From Pseudomonas asuensis (lineage in GTDB: Bacteria; Pseudomonadota; Gammaproteobacteria; Pseudomonadales; Pseudomonadaceae): 64,000 nucleotides of DNA. Below are positions 12,126 through 22,364 of this stretch, piece by piece. A program made the position numbers and the translations under genes. The notes under the pieces are model-generated. The model was given only the letters and a program-made list of their open reading frames with translations, was not told the origin of the DNA and did no database searches. Where the stretch lies: NCBI RefSeq assembly GCF_014646755.1, contig NZ_BMNW01000010.1, positions 79,146 to 143,145 on the forward strand. Direction: 5' to 3'. The first letter of the stretch is position 1. Each line of letters begins with the position of its first letter.

Positions 12126-14042
12126 TCATTCTTCCAATTCAGCCCACCGTTCAAGTAACTGATCAAGCTCAAGCTGTAGCGCATCAAAGCGTTCTACAAC
12201 TACACGCGTTGCTTCAAGTGGCTGTTGGTAGAACGCTGGGGCAGAGATCTGGCTCTGCAGGTTTGCCAGCTCACTTTCGGCAGCCTCTATCTGTGCCGGC
12301 AAGGCATCCAGCTCACGTTGCTCCTTATAACTGAGCTTTCGTTTAGCAGATGCCTGTGCTGCTACCTTGGGCGCTTCTTCAGGTGTCGATTGGGTATCAG
12401 GCATTTCGGATCTTGATTCCGCCCTCATGCCTGCCACGCCCAGCAAGCGAGGCGAACCGCCTTGGCGCAGCCAGTCCTGATAGCCACCGACATACTCACG
12501 AACCAGACCTTTACCCTCAAAAACCAGAGTACTGGTCACGACATTATCAAGGAATGCCCGGTCGTGGCTGACCATCAATACCGTGCCTTCGAAGCTGAGA
12601 AGCACCTCTTCCAGCAACTCCAATGTTTCCACATCAAGATCATTGGTAGGCTCGTCAAGCACCAGCAGGTTGGCAGGCTTGCTAAACAGCTTTGCCAGCA
12701 ACAGGCGGGCACGCTCACCTCCCGAAAGCGCTTTTACAGGCGTTCGGGCACGCTGAGGACTAAAGAGGAAGTCCCCCAGATAACTCAATACATGACGATC
12801 CTGACCGTTGATCGTGATGAACTCACGCCCTTCAGCCATGTTGTCAATGACTGTCTTTTCAAGCTCAAGCGCGTGTCGAAGCTGGTCAAAATAAGCCACC
12901 TCAAGCTTGGTACCATGCACAATCTTGCCCGATGTCGGCTCAAGGTCACCCAGTAGCAGCTTGAGTAATGTCGTCTTGCCGGAGCCGTTAGGTCCTAATA
13001 GGCCAATCCTATCGCCTCGCTGCACTACGAGAGAAAAATCACGCAGGATTGCCTCACTGCCTGGGTGCGCATAATCGACATGCTCAGCCACAATGACCTG
13101 CTTGCCTGACTTGTCAGCGGTTTCCAATTGCAGATTGGCCTTCCCCTGCCGCTCGCGTCGCTCCCTACGCTCAAAGCGCATGGCTTTCAAGGCCCGTACA
13201 CGCCCCTCGTTGCGGGTACGTCGAGCCTTGATCCCTTGACGAATCCAGGTTTCCTCCTGAGCCAAACGCTTATCAAACAGCGCATTGGCTGTCTCCTCTG
13301 CAGCCAGCTGTTGCTCCTTGTGCACCAGGAAACTGGCGTAATCGCCCGGCCAGTCGATCAGGTGTCCTCGGTCCAATTCCAGGATGCGTGTTGCCAGAGA
13401 CTGCAGAAACGCCCGGTCGTGGGTAATAAAGAGTATCGCTCCTGGATACTGGCTCAGAGCCTCTTCCAGCCAGGCAATAGCCCCGATATCCAAGTGGTTG
13501 GTTGGCTCATCGAGCAAGAGCAAGTCAGGTTCGGCCACTAAAGCCTGCGCTAGCAGCACACGCCGACGCCAGCCGCCTGACAGCTCAGCAAGGGTTTTCT
13601 CGGCAGGCAACTGAAGGCGACTCAGTGTACTGTCTACCAGCTGCTGAAGTCGCCAGCCATCCTTGGCCTCCAAGTCCTGCTGAACCCGAGTCAAACGCGT
13701 CAGGTCCTCGTCGGTATGAATATTCTGGGACAGGCGATGATACTCAGCCAGCAACTCCCCTACCCCAGCCAATCCTTCGGCTACAACATCAAACACGGTC
13801 CGATCATCTGCCCGGGGCAATTCCTGGGGCAACTCTCCGATCTTGAGCGCCGGGGCGCGCCAGATCTCGCCATCGTCTGGCATCTGCTCGCCGTTAACCA
13901 GGCGTAGCATGCTGGACTTGCCGGTACCGTTGCGCCCGATCACGCAGACCCTCTCGCCCCGGGCGATCTGCCAGGACACGCCGTCCAGCAATGGCATGGC
14001 ACCGAACGCCAGGGACACGCCGGTGAATTTGAGCAAGGTCAT
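12126..14042 (-). CDS. uup: ABC-F family ATPase Uup
   Basis: A 638-residue ABC-F protein with two ATPase cassettes and no membrane domain. Cassette 1 has GRNGTGKSS, LSGGWRRR and LLLDEPTNHLD; cassette 2 has GPNGSGKTT, LSGGERARLL and LLVLDEPTNDLD. A basic linker lies between them, and a charged C-terminal coiled coil (about the last 80 residues) is typical of Uup. Family members bind ribosomes or branched DNA and affect transposon excision and translation quality. The start at 14042 (MTLLKFTGVSL) has GGAG 6 bases upstream; MPM two codons earlier is the alternative. Confidence 0.9.
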   Translation of the reverse strand: MTLLKFTGVSLAFGAMPLLDGVSWQIARGERVCVIGRNGTGKSSMLRLVNGEQMPDDGEIWRAPALKIGELPQELPRADDRTVFDVVAEGLAGVGELLAEYHRLSQNIHTDEDLTRLTRVQQDLEAKDGWRLQQLVDSTLSRLQLPAEKTLAELSGGWRRRVLLAQALVAEPDLLLLDEPTNHLDIGAIAWLEEALSQYPGAILFITHDRAFLQSLATRILELDRGHLIDWPGDYASFLVHKEQQLAAEETANALFDKRLAQEETWIRQGIKARRTRNEGRVRALKAMRFERRERRERQGKANLQLETADKSGKQVIVAEHVDYAHPGSEAILRDFSLVVQRGDRIGLLGPNGSGKTTLLKLLLGDLEPTSGKIVHGTKLEVAYFDQLRHALELEKTVIDNMAEGREFITINGQDRHVLSYLGDFLFSPQRARTPVKALSGGERARLLLAKLFSKPANLLVLDEPTNDLDVETLELLEEVLLSFEGTVLMVSHDRAFLDNVVTSTLVFEGKGLVREYVGGYQDWLRQGGSPRLLGVAGMRAESRSEMPDTQSTPEEAPKVAAQASAKRKLSYKEQRELDALPAQIEAAESELANLQSQISAPAFYQQPLEATRVVVERFDALQLELDQLLERWAELEE

Positions 14043-14259
14043 AGGCATCTCCAACAAAAAGGACGTGCATTCTAGTGCTCATACGCATGAACTGCATGCT
14101 TTCGTACAACAGACACTCAATGTTTTCGTACATATGACGACAAGGTTATTAGCCTGACCGCTGGTAGCTCACGTGCTTTCGTCACAATGGCTGACAGGCT
14201 AAAGTAACCGTCTCTGTGCGGCCGAGCCGCATTACCTAGTAGTCTTCTCCGGGAATCTC

Positions 14260-16188
14260 ATGCGCGGCCGTCTGTTCAAGCTGTTGACCTGTGTCTTTGC
14301 TTCTCTCATTGGATTAGAAGCCGCCCAGGCGGCCCCCATTGAGCAACAACGTCTTTTATATGACCAAGCCAAGGCAGCGCTGGCCAAAGGAGACGCCACC
14401 GTCTATCTGCAGTCGCGCAGTGCACTTCAAGGGTATCCACTAGAGCCGTACCTGCAATACGACGAGCTTACCGCTCGCCTCAAGAGCGCCAGTAATACTG
14501 AGATTGAGGCTTTTCTTGCCGAGCACGGCGACTTGCCGCAGGCAGGCTGGATGAAGCTGCGCTGGTTGCGCTGGCTGTCCGAGCGTGGCGACTGGAGCAC
14601 GTTTGATCGCTATTACGATGCCAAACTCAACTTTACGGAGTTGGACTGTCTGAATGCGCAACATCAAATCCAGGCAGGTCAGACAACACAGCCCTTCAAA
14701 ACAGCCGAAAAGCTATGGCTGGTCGGCAAGTCTCAGCCAGCTGCTTGTGATGGTCTTTTTAGTGCCTGGGCTGCTCGCGGCCAAATGCCCGAGAGCATCG
14801 TTTGGAAACGCGCCAAGCTGGCTGCCGAAGCCCGCAATTATGGTCTCGTAACGCATTTGGCACAGCAGATGCCTACGCTGGGTACGTTTGCCACTCTGAT
14901 GAGCGATGTAGCGCAGAAACCCCAGCAACTGTCAGATGTACAGCGTTTCACACGTTCCAGCGAAGCCATGGCAGATGTAGTAGGTCTGGGACTACGCCGC
15001 CTTGCCAAACAAGATCCGGAGAAAGCGCTGAGCCTGCTCGATATTTACAGTCAGCATCTGCCCTTCTCTCGTGACGAAAAAGTCTCCATAGCACGTGAAA
15101 TCGGTCTAACCCTGGCCAAGAATTTTGACCCGCGGGCCCTGCCCCTTATGGAGCGCTACGACCCGGAGCTCCGTGATGACACGGTCAGTGAGTGGCGCGC
15201 CCGTCTTTTGTTACGCCTGGCTCGTTGGAAGGACGCTTACCAACTGATCCAGCGGTTCCCACCTTCACTTATGGAAACCAACCGCTGGCAATACTGGCGT
15301 GCCCGTACGCTGGAATTGTCTCAGCCGCAAAGTTCCAGTGTCCTGACTGGCTATCAGCCTGTTTCGCGCGAGCGCGATTTCTACGGGTTTCTTGCAGCTG
15401 ATCGCATCAAGGCGCCCTATCAGCTGAATAACCGCCCGCTTGTGCTAAGTAACAGCCTTCGTAATCAGGTGCGCACCACACCGGGTATTCAGCGAGCTCT
15501 TGAGTTCTACGCACGGGGTGAGTTTGTAAATGCGCGGCGCGAGTGGTTCCATGTCAGCCGCAGTTTCAACCGAGACGAACTGGTTGCCCAAGCCCGCATG
15601 GCCTATGACATGCAATGGTACTTCCCTGCTATTCGCTCGATTAGCCTGGCAAAGTATTGGGACGATCTGGATATCCGTTTCCCTATGGCCTACCGCGACA
15701 GCTTTATTCGTGAAGCACGCCAGCGCGGACTGCATAGTAGTTGGGTCTTTGCCATTACCCGGCAGGAAAGCGGGTTTATGGCTGATGCTCGTTCAGGCGT
15801 CGGGGCTATGGGCCTGATGCAGCTGATGCCGGCGACGGCAAAACATACTGCCAGCAAATTCTCCATTCCACTGGCAAGTCCTCAATCAGCGCTCCAGCCA
15901 GACACAAACATCCAATTGGGCACAGCTTATTTGAGCATGGTTCATGCGCAATTCAACGGTAATCGTGTCTTAGCTTCAGCGGCTTACAATGCTGGTCCTG
16001 GGCGTGTAAAAAGATGGTTAAAAGATGCTCGGCATCTAGCCTTTGACGTCTGGGTAGAAACCATCCCCTTTGATGAGACACGCCAGTACGTGCAGAACGT
16101 ATTGGCTTATGCAGTCATCTACGGGCAAAAGCTCAACACTCCCCAGCCATTGGTAGAGTGGCATGAGCGTTTCTTTGACGAGACGTGA
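14260..16188 (+). CDS. slt: Soluble lytic murein transglycosylase Slt70-type
   Basis: A 642-residue periplasmic enzyme that cleaves peptidoglycan between MurNAc and GlcNAc with 1,6-anhydro ring formation. The signal peptide covers about residues 1-24 and ends AAQA. A long superhelical alpha-solenoid region follows, then the C-terminal goose-lysozyme-like SLT domain with catalytic Glu503 in ITRQESGF. The adjacent motifs are GAMGLMQLMPATA and AAYNAGPGRVKRW. The length matches E. coli Slt70. It is divergent from uup, as in Pseudomonas, and its products are substrates of the NagZ pathway encoded nearby. Confidence 0.95.
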   Translation: MRGRLFKLLTCVFASLIGLEAAQAAPIEQQRLLYDQAKAALAKGDATVYLQSRSALQGYPLEPYLQYDELTARLKSASNTEIEAFLAEHGDLPQAGWMKLRWLRWLSERGDWSTFDRYYDAKLNFTELDCLNAQHQIQAGQTTQPFKTAEKLWLVGKSQPAACDGLFSAWAARGQMPESIVWKRAKLAAEARNYGLVTHLAQQMPTLGTFATLMSDVAQKPQQLSDVQRFTRSSEAMADVVGLGLRRLAKQDPEKALSLLDIYSQHLPFSRDEKVSIAREIGLTLAKNFDPRALPLMERYDPELRDDTVSEWRARLLLRLARWKDAYQLIQRFPPSLMETNRWQYWRARTLELSQPQSSSVLTGYQPVSRERDFYGFLAADRIKAPYQLNNRPLVLSNSLRNQVRTTPGIQRALEFYARGEFVNARREWFHVSRSFNRDELVAQARMAYDMQWYFPAIRSISLAKYWDDLDIRFPMAYRDSFIREARQRGLHSSWVFAITRQESGFMADARSGVGAMGLMQLMPATAKHTASKFSIPLASPQSALQPDTNIQLGTAYLSMVHAQFNGNRVLASAAYNAGPGRVKRWLKDARHLAFDVWVETIPFDETRQYVQNVLAYAVIYGQKLNTPQPLVEWHERFFDET

Positions 16189-16334
16189 TTGATATGGCAG
16201 GAGCTGCATTGGCTTTGCAGTTTCTGCCTTGTTTCCTGCTGCAACGCTAATCTGCCACTAAGCGGCTGTGAATTTTCCTTAATCTCCGTATACTTCGCCG
16301 CTCTATTTTTTCCGCTATTGAACCGGAGAAACCC

Positions 16335-17183
16335 ATGCTAAAGCGTTCCCTGGCCCTCGTGGCTGGTCTCACCCTGTGCGCCACTTCCCTTCTTACCCAG
16401 GCTGCAGAGGCGTTACGCGTCTCGGCTATACCAGATGAAGCACCAACCGAATTACTCCGCAAGTTCAAACCTCTAGGAGAATACCTAGAGAAGCAGATCG
16501 GCATGCCCGTTACATTCGTACCCGTTTCTGATTATGCCGGTGTAGTGGAAGCCTTGGCCGCTGACAGGCTAGATATGGCATGGCTAGGTGGATTTACGTT
16601 TGTGCAAGCGCAACTCAAAGCGCCCATGAATCCGCTGGTACAACGCGAAGAAGATCAGAAATTCACCAGCAAATTCATTACAGCCGATCCAGCTATCAAG
16701 TCGATTCAGGACCTGAAAGGCAAGACCTTTGCCTTTGGGTCGATTTCCTCCACCTCCGGCAGCCTGATGCCTCGTTACTTCATGCAGCAGGAAGGAGTCC
16801 TACCCGAACAGTTCTTCTCACGTGTAGCCTACTCTGGGGCACATGATGCTACTGCTGCCTGGGTCCAGGCTGGAAAAGTGGATGGAGGTGTTCTGAACGC
16901 CTCTGTTTGGCAAAAACTGGTTGATGCGAAAAAGATAGACACGGACAAGGTGAAAGTCTTTGCCACTACGCCGCCCTACTATGATTACAACTGGACAGTT
17001 AGAGGCAGTCTGGACCCGCAGCTGGCAGCCAAAATAAAGGCAGCCTTCCTTGCGCTGGATCCTTCCAAACCTGAAGACAAAGCCATCCTGGATCTACAGG
17101 CCGCCAGCCGTTTCGTAGAAACCTCTCCAGAAAACTATAAAGATATCGAAGCCTCTGCACGTGCGGCCGGTCTGTTGAAGTGA
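16335..17183 (+). CDS. PhnD-type periplasmic binding protein (putative selenate/oxyanion importer)
   Basis: A 282-residue secreted solute-binding protein with a signal peptide of about 23 residues (ending TQAAEA). The mature start [18 protein letters not shown] and the motifs [14 protein letters not shown] and [18 protein letters not shown] place it in the PhnD/SsuA superfamily. Close Pseudomonas relatives are usually labelled putative selenate transporter binding proteins; that substrate is an inference in the databases and is not shown by the sequence. It is first in a four-gene operon with an ATPase and two permeases, each overlapping the next. CGGAGAA precedes the ATG. Phosphonate is the main alternative, but no C-P lyase genes are present. 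Confidence 0.85.
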   Translation: MLKRSLALVAGLTLCATSLLTQAAEALRVSAIPDEAPTELLRKFKPLGEYLEKQIGMPVTFVPVSDYAGVVEALAADRLDMAWLGGFTFVQAQLKAPMNPLVQREEDQKFTSKFITADPAIKSIQDLKGKTFAFGSISSTSGSLMPRYFMQQEGVLPEQFFSRVAYSGAHDATAAWVQAGKVDGGVLNASVWQKLVDAKKIDTDKVKVFATTPPYYDYNWTVRGSLDPQLAAKIKAAFLALDPSKPEDKAILDLQAASRFVETSPENYKDIEASARAAGLLK

Positions 17184-17977
17184 GCGTCCTGTTAACTGGC
17201 GTGGAGCTTCTTCACGCCAATGGCCATCGCGCGCTGTCAAACCTTGAACTGAATATTGCCAAAGGTGAACGCGTCGCGCTGATAGGTTCTTCCGGAGCAG
17301 GCAAGACCAGCCTGCTCCGCTTGCTGGCGACGAGCCACAAGCCAACAGCAGGACAGCTCACAGTACTACAGACCAACCCCTGGTCCCCAGGCATGTCCAG
17401 GCTGAAAGCGCTTCGTACGCGTATTGGCTTGATTCACCAGGCACCCCCACTTCCAGCGCGTCAACGTGTGATAACGGCAGTGCTGGCTGGACGCCTGGGC
17501 CAGTGGTCCTTATGGAAAAGCCTGATCAGCCTGGCCTATCCTTTGGATCGGCAGGGCGCTATGCAAGCGCTAGCAAAGCTTGATCTGGCTGAAAAGCTGT
17601 ACCAGCGTTGCAACCAGCTTTCAGGTGGCCAGCTACAACGCGTGGGTATTGCACGTGTGCTCTATCAGGCACCCGAGCTGATACTGGCAGACGAGCCTGT
17701 TTCCGCTATGGATCCTGTATTGGCGAGTCACACCTTAAACATTCTGGCTCGCGATGCCGAATCACGAAACGCAACGCTAATTGCCAGTCTGCACAGCATA
17801 GACCTGGCGCTAAAGCACTTTCCACGCGTTATTGGCCTGCGCCAGGGCATAGTTGCGTTCGACAAGGCGACCCCAGATATCACGCCCGAAGATCTGGAAG
17901 CGTTATACGTCAATGAGCAATTAGCGCTGGACGAATCGCCTAAAACCGCTTTTATACCTGCCACATCGCGATGCTGA
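17180..17977 (+). CDS. PhnC-type ABC transporter ATPase
   Basis: A 265-residue ATPase with Walker [10 protein letters not shown], signature [15 protein letters not shown], and Walker [14 protein letters not shown]. It starts with GTG at 17180, overlapping the stop of the binding-protein gene by 4 bases, which indicates translational coupling. It resembles PhnC and powers the two PhnE-type permeases that follow. Confidence 0.9.
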   Translation: MSVLLTGVELLHANGHRALSNLELNIAKGERVALIGSSGAGKTSLLRLLATSHKPTAGQLTVLQTNPWSPGMSRLKALRTRIGLIHQAPPLPARQRVITAVLAGRLGQWSLWKSLISLAYPLDRQGAMQALAKLDLAEKLYQRCNQLSGGQLQRVGIARVLYQAPELILADEPVSAMDPVLASHTLNILARDAESRNATLIASLHSIDLALKHFPRVIGLRQGIVAFDKATPDITPEDLEALYVNEQLALDESPKTAFIPATSRC

Positions 17978-18801
17978 CGACTGCTCTCCCACGTGACCCG
18001 GCAGCATTGCCTCGGCTAGGCATCAGCCTGCTGGCTTTGCTGCTGCTTTGGCCAGGATTCCACCTGTCCGAACTGGATATTCCAGGCTTATTCACGGGCG
18101 AAAACGCCAGGATCATGGGTAGCTTTCTGGCAGGCTTTTGGCCTCTGGCTTATGACTCAGAATTTCTCTCGATAGTCGGCAAGGCAATATTAGAAACCCT
18201 GGCCATCGCAACTGCCGGTATGACGCTCGCCTGGCTGGTCGCTTTTCCAGCAGCCCTACTGGCAACGCGCGCGCTTTCGGTGTCAGCCCTGCACCGACAA
18301 GGGCGTCCTTCGTGGCCGGGTCAAGTAATTCGCACTGTTGTCCGCATCATTTTGGTGGTGTTGCGCAGCATTCCCGAGATTGTCTGGGCCTTATTGTTTG
18401 TACGGGCCGTAGGTCTGGGCCCCACCGCAGGCGTGCTGGCTATTGCCATTACTTATGGCGGCATGCTGGGAAAGGTTTATGCCGAGATTTTCGAATCGGT
18501 CCCTGCCGACTCCACACGGGCGTTACTTCTAGGTGGCAGCTCGCGACTTCAGGCGTTCATGTATGGACTCCTTCCCGCCGCCAGCGGTGAGATGATTTCC
18601 TATACGATTTACCGCTGGGAATGCGCCATCCGTGCCTCAGTCGTCATGGGTTTTGTGGGTGCTGGCGGATTGGGCCAGCAGGTCGATCTGTCTCTCAGGA
18701 TGTTTGCAGGTGGTGAAGTTGCCAGCCTTATGCTGACATTCCTGATTCTGGTCATGCTAGCTGACCTGATCAGCCGCTTACTGCGAGAGCCGCAACGATG
18801 A
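17971..18801 (+). CDS. PhnE-type ABC permease, first copy
   Basis: A 276-residue inner-membrane permease with about six hydrophobic segments. The cytoplasmic coupling loop contains [18 protein letters not shown] and the domain ends [18 protein letters not shown], typical of PhnE/BPD_transp_1. It overlaps the ATPase gene by 7 bases and the next permease by 4 (ATGA). It probably forms a heterodimeric channel with its neighbour. Confidence 0.9.
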   Translation: MLTTALPRDPAALPRLGISLLALLLLWPGFHLSELDIPGLFTGENARIMGSFLAGFWPLAYDSEFLSIVGKAILETLAIATAGMTLAWLVAFPAALLATRALSVSALHRQGRPSWPGQVIRTVVRIILVVLRSIPEIVWALLFVRAVGLGPTAGVLAIAITYGGMLGKVYAEIFESVPADSTRALLLGGSSRLQAFMYGLLPAASGEMISYTIYRWECAIRASVVMGFVGAGGLGQQVDLSLRMFAGGEVASLMLTFLILVMLADLISRLLREPQR

Positions 18802-19562
18802 GGATCAAAGGCTTTTTCGCTTTTATCACTATGTTGGCAGCCATCGTCTCGTCCTTTGCCTACCTTGAGACAAATTTCGCCGAATTATTTTCGCGGACCT
18901 CTCTTGGGCAGATGGCAAAATTTGCCAAAGGCTTTCTCAGTCCAGACTTTTCCCATGCCCACTTAAGTACCATTGGCTGGGCGTCCCTGGAAACATTGGC
19001 CATGTCGGCTATGGGAACACTGGTAGCGGCTCTGTTAGGCATGGTGCTTGCGCTGCCCGCAGCAGGCCGACTCGGCAGTCTATTCAAGGCTTTTGCACGC
19101 CTCGTGCTCAATGCGCTGCGTGCTGTACCAGAGCTGGTATGGGCGGCCCTGATGGTTCTTGCTGCAGGTCTAGGGCCTAATGCTGGAACTCTTGCGCTGG
19201 CCTTGCATACGGCAGGCGTACTGGGTCGCCTGTTTGCCGAGGCACTGGAGAATACGCCTGCAGCGCCTAGTGAGGCGATCAGGCTTGCCGGCGGCGGACG
19301 CATTGCAGCCTTTACCTATGGCACCCTGCCAAACGTATGGCCTCAGCTACTCGCCTATACCCTCTACCGCTGGGAAAACAATATTCGCATGGCTACGATA
19401 CTGGGATTCGTAGGAGCTGGTGGTCTTGGACAAATGCTTCAAATAAGCCTCAGTCTCTTTCAGCTGGCGCAGGCCGCAACCATTATTCTGGCCGTGCTGA
19501 TTTTGGTACTGCTGGTAGACGCTTTTAGCGCCTGGATTCGGCAACGGTGGATCAGCCTCTGA
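18798..19562 (+). CDS. PhnE-type ABC permease, second copy
   Basis: A 254-residue permease with the same layout as the preceding gene: LFAEALENTPAAPSEAIRLAGG in the coupling loop and [18 protein letters not shown] near the end. Sequence divergence between the two copies fits a heterodimer. It is the last gene of the operon; the convergent DUF2288 gene ends 19 bp away. Confidence 0.9.
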   Translation: MRIKGFFAFITMLAAIVSSFAYLETNFAELFSRTSLGQMAKFAKGFLSPDFSHAHLSTIGWASLETLAMSAMGTLVAALLGMVLALPAAGRLGSLFKAFARLVLNALRAVPELVWAALMVLAAGLGPNAGTLALALHTAGVLGRLFAEALENTPAAPSEAIRLAGGGRIAAFTYGTLPNVWPQLLAYTLYRWENNIRMATILGFVGAGGLGQMLQISLSLFQLAQAATIILAVLILVLLVDAFSAWIRQRWISL

Positions 19563-19580
19563 CCCACCCTGTCTGCCTTC

Positions 19581-19895
19581 TTATACTGCGGTCACGTCGC
19601 TGCTTCTGACTTGTATAAGTACCCAAGGAGCAACGACTACTGCCCAGAAAGTCGGGTCATTCATCAGAAAGTCCCGGGCTTCGTCCTCAGTTACTTTTCC
19701 TACCTGCCCAGACGCCAGCCAAGCAGACACCTTGGCAGTATTGTCTTGCACAATGGCTTCGGCCGCCTCGATCAGGTCTACATCAGCGCCTACCTGAAGT
19801 AATGCGCCCTTGGCAAAATGCGGCTGTAACTCCTGCCATCTGATTTCAGCGGTCTGACCTAACAAGGTAGCGTAGAGGGTATTGGTTTCGGACAT
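19581..19895 (-). CDS. DUF2288 family protein
   Basis: A 104-residue protein starting MSETNTLYATLLGQTAEIRW. The signatures LQPHFAKGALLQVGADVDLIE, ASGQVGKVTEDEA and FWAVVVAPWVLIQ identify DUF2288. The start at 19895 was chosen by homology; the frame is open upstream to 20033. Function unknown. It is divergent from braC and convergent with the permease operon. Confidence 0.87.
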   Translation of the reverse strand: MSETNTLYATLLGQTAEIRWQELQPHFAKGALLQVGADVDLIEAAEAIVQDNTAKVSAWLASGQVGKVTEDEARDFLMNDPTFWAVVVAPWVLIQVRSSDVTAV

Positions 19896-20176
19896 TACTT
19901 CATCCTTATAAATTAAAGTGCCATGATAACGGCTGAACCTGCCATCGTCAGGATTGACAAGTTCTAGACCTGCTTTCAGCCTTATATCTGATACATGATG
20001 CGACAAAGTGTATCGATACAGTCGATGTGCCACTTTTCAATTCTGCAATCCGCGCTCTACACTCCGCACGTTGCGATGCCGATTTATCGTCATAACAAGA
20101 AAGTCAGCAATAAGAAAAATACTGCAATAAACGTTTGTGATCTGCCAAAACCAATAAGTATTTCGAGTGGAGCACT

Positions 20177-21298
20177 ATGAATAAGGCAACTCAGCATCTC
20201 TCCCGACTCTTCGCCGCCATGGCCTTGGCTGGACTCACCAGCTATAGCGTTGCTGCCGATACAATCAAAATCGCTCTGGCCGGCCCGGTTACCGGTCCTG
20301 TAGCGCAATATGGGGAAATGGAATTTGTCGGCGCCAAGATGGCTATCGAGCAAATCAACAAGGCTGGCGGAGTTAACGGCCAGCAGCTCGAAGGCGTAGT
20401 CTACGACGATGCATGCGACCCAAAACAGGCGGTTGCCGTTGCCAACAAAATCGTCAACGACGAAGTAAAATTCGTGGTTGGCCACTTGTGCTCCAGCTCC
20501 ACCCAGCCAGCGTCCGATATCTATGAGGACGAAGGCATCCTGATGATTACACCGGCCTCGACCAGCCCTGACCTTACGGCTCGCGGACATAAAATGATCT
20601 TCCGCACCATTGGTCTTGATAACATGCAGGGCCCTACTGCCGGCAAATACATTGTCGAGCATGTCAAACCCAAGACAGTAGCTGTCATTCACGACAAGCA
20701 GCAGTACGGTGAAGGGATTGCGACTGCCGTCAAGCAGACCCTTGAAGGCGCCAACGTTAAAGTTGCTGTGTTCGAAGGTATTAACGCAGGCGACAAAGAC
20801 TTCTCCTCACTAATCTCCAAGCTGAAGCAGGCCGGCGCTGACTTTGTTTACTACGGCGGCTATCATCCAGAGCTAGGCCTTCTGATGCGTCAGTCTCAGG
20901 AGAAAGGTCTGAAAGTTCGCTTCATGGGCCCAGAAGGTGTAGGCAACTCCGAGATTTCTGCTATTGCAGGTAAATCATCAGAAGGCATGCTCGTCACACT
21001 GCCACGCTCCTTCGACCAGGATCCGAAAAACCAAGCGCTGGTAGAGGCATTCAAGGCCAAGAAGCAAGACCCCAGCGGCCCGTTCGTATTCCCTTCCTAC
21101 GCCGCAGTGCAAGTTATTGCTGATGGCATCAAGAAGGCTGGCAATACCGAAGCCGAGGCCGTAGCAGAAGCCCTGCGTAGCAATACATTTAGCACACCTA
21201 CTGGCGATCTGGCTTTTGACGAGAAAGGCGACCTGAAGAACTTCGAGTTCGTCGTCTATGAATGGCATGCCAACGGCACCAAGACTGAAGCCAAGTAA
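20177..21298 (+). CDS. braC: Branched-chain amino acid ABC transporter binding protein BraC
   Basis: A 373-residue periplasmic Leu/Ile/Val/Ala-binding protein with a signal peptide of about 26 residues (ending SVAA). The mature protein begins DTIKIALAGPVTGPVAQYG and contains CDPKQAVAVANKIV and HLCSSSTQPASDIYEDEG, as in BraC/LivJ. GGAG precedes the ATG. It is the first gene of braCDEFG, and a hairpin after it likely raises its expression relative to the membrane genes. Confidence 0.96.
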   Translation: MNKATQHLSRLFAAMALAGLTSYSVAADTIKIALAGPVTGPVAQYGEMEFVGAKMAIEQINKAGGVNGQQLEGVVYDDACDPKQAVAVANKIVNDEVKFVVGHLCSSSTQPASDIYEDEGILMITPASTSPDLTARGHKMIFRTIGLDNMQGPTAGKYIVEHVKPKTVAVIHDKQQYGEGIATAVKQTLEGANVKVAVFEGINAGDKDFSSLISKLKQAGADFVYYGGYHPELGLLMRQSQEKGLKVRFMGPEGVGNSEISAIAGKSSEGMLVTLPRSFDQDPKNQALVEAFKAKKQDPSGPFVFPSYAAVQVIADGIKKAGNTEAEAVAEALRSNTFSTPTGDLAFDEKGDLKNFEFVVYEWHANGTKTEAK

Positions 21299-21345
21299 CC
21301 GTTAAAGCAGGAACTTGCCAGCACTGTGTCTGGCAGGCGTCCTCA

Positions 21346-21373
21346 AAAGCCCACGGTATTCGCCGTGGGCTTT
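21346..21373 (+). terminator. Intercistronic hairpin after braC
   Basis: The 11-bp stem AAAGCCCACGG / CCGTGGGCTTT with a 6-base loop is followed by GTTCATT. It sits 48 bp after the braC stop and 67 bp before braD. It is probably a partial terminator or RNA-stabilising hairpin giving excess binding protein over permease. Confidence 0.8.
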
Positions 21374-21440
21374 GTTCATTCCAAATGAGTAGGCGTGCCA
21401 AGGCGCCAAAAGCACTGTGGCCGCTATTCAGGAGAAAGTA

Positions 21441-22364
21441 ATGCCTGAGCTCTACCACTACCTCCAACAGCTGGTAAACGGTTTAACCGTTGGCAGCACC
21501 TATGCTCTGATTGCTATTGGTTACACCATGGTGTACGGCATCATTGGCATGATCAACTTCGCCCATGGCGAGGTGTACATGATTGGCTCTTATGTAGCCT
21601 TTATCGTCATCGCTGGACTGGCGCTCATGGGTATCCATAGCTTGCCAATCATCATGATTGCTGCCTTTGCTGCCAGCATCATAGTTGCCAGTGCCTACGG
21701 CTACAGTATCGAGCGTATTGCCTATCGTCCGCTGCGCGGTAGTAATCGCCTGATTCCGCTGATCTCAGCCATTGGCATGTCAATCTTTCTGCAAAATGAA
21801 GTATTGCTGGCGCAAGACTCCAAGGACAAGGCAATCCCCAACCTGCTGCCCGGAAACATCATTTTCGGCACCGATGCCATGAGCGGGGTTGTCATCTCTT
21901 ATATGCAGATACTGATCTTTGTGGTCACGCTACTGGCCATGCTTGGATTGACTCTTTTCATCTCGCGTTCGCGCCTCGGACGGGCCTGCCGTGCCTGCGC
22001 TGAAGATATCAAGATGGCTAACTTGCTCGGAATCAACACCAACAATATCATCGCATTGACCTTCGTTATCGGTGCAGCTCTGGCTGCCGTTGCCGCTGTA
22101 TTGCTGGGCATGCAATACGGCGTGATTAACCCAAGCCTGGGCTTTCTGGCGGGCATCAAAGCGTTTACCGCAGCGGTACTGGGCGGTATTGGCAGCATTC
22201 CTGGCGCTATGCTGGGTGGGTTGGTACTGGGCGTGGCCGAAGCGTTTGGAGCCGATATTTTTGGTGATCAATATAAGGACGTAGTGGCGTTCACACTGCT
22301 TGTTCTTGTTTTGCTGTTCCGGCCGACCGGCATTCTGGGCCGTCCGGAGGTAGAAAAAGTATGA
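21441..22364 (+). CDS. braD: Branched-chain amino acid permease BraD (LivH)
   Basis: A 307-residue polytopic membrane protein. [20 protein letters not shown] and [15 protein letters not shown] are the LivH signatures, with eight or so hydrophobic segments and [21 protein letters not shown] near the end. The start ATG at 21441 has AGGAGAA 9 bases upstream; an in-frame GTG at 21417 is less likely. It overlaps braE by 4 bases. Confidence 0.95.
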   Translation: MPELYHYLQQLVNGLTVGSTYALIAIGYTMVYGIIGMINFAHGEVYMIGSYVAFIVIAGLALMGIHSLPIIMIAAFAASIIVASAYGYSIERIAYRPLRGSNRLIPLISAIGMSIFLQNEVLLAQDSKDKAIPNLLPGNIIFGTDAMSGVVISYMQILIFVVTLLAMLGLTLFISRSRLGRACRACAEDIKMANLLGINTNNIIALTFVIGAALAAVAAVLLGMQYGVINPSLGFLAGIKAFTAAVLGGIGSIPGAMLGGLVLGVAEAFGADIFGDQYKDVVAFTLLVLVLLFRPTGILGRPEVEKV

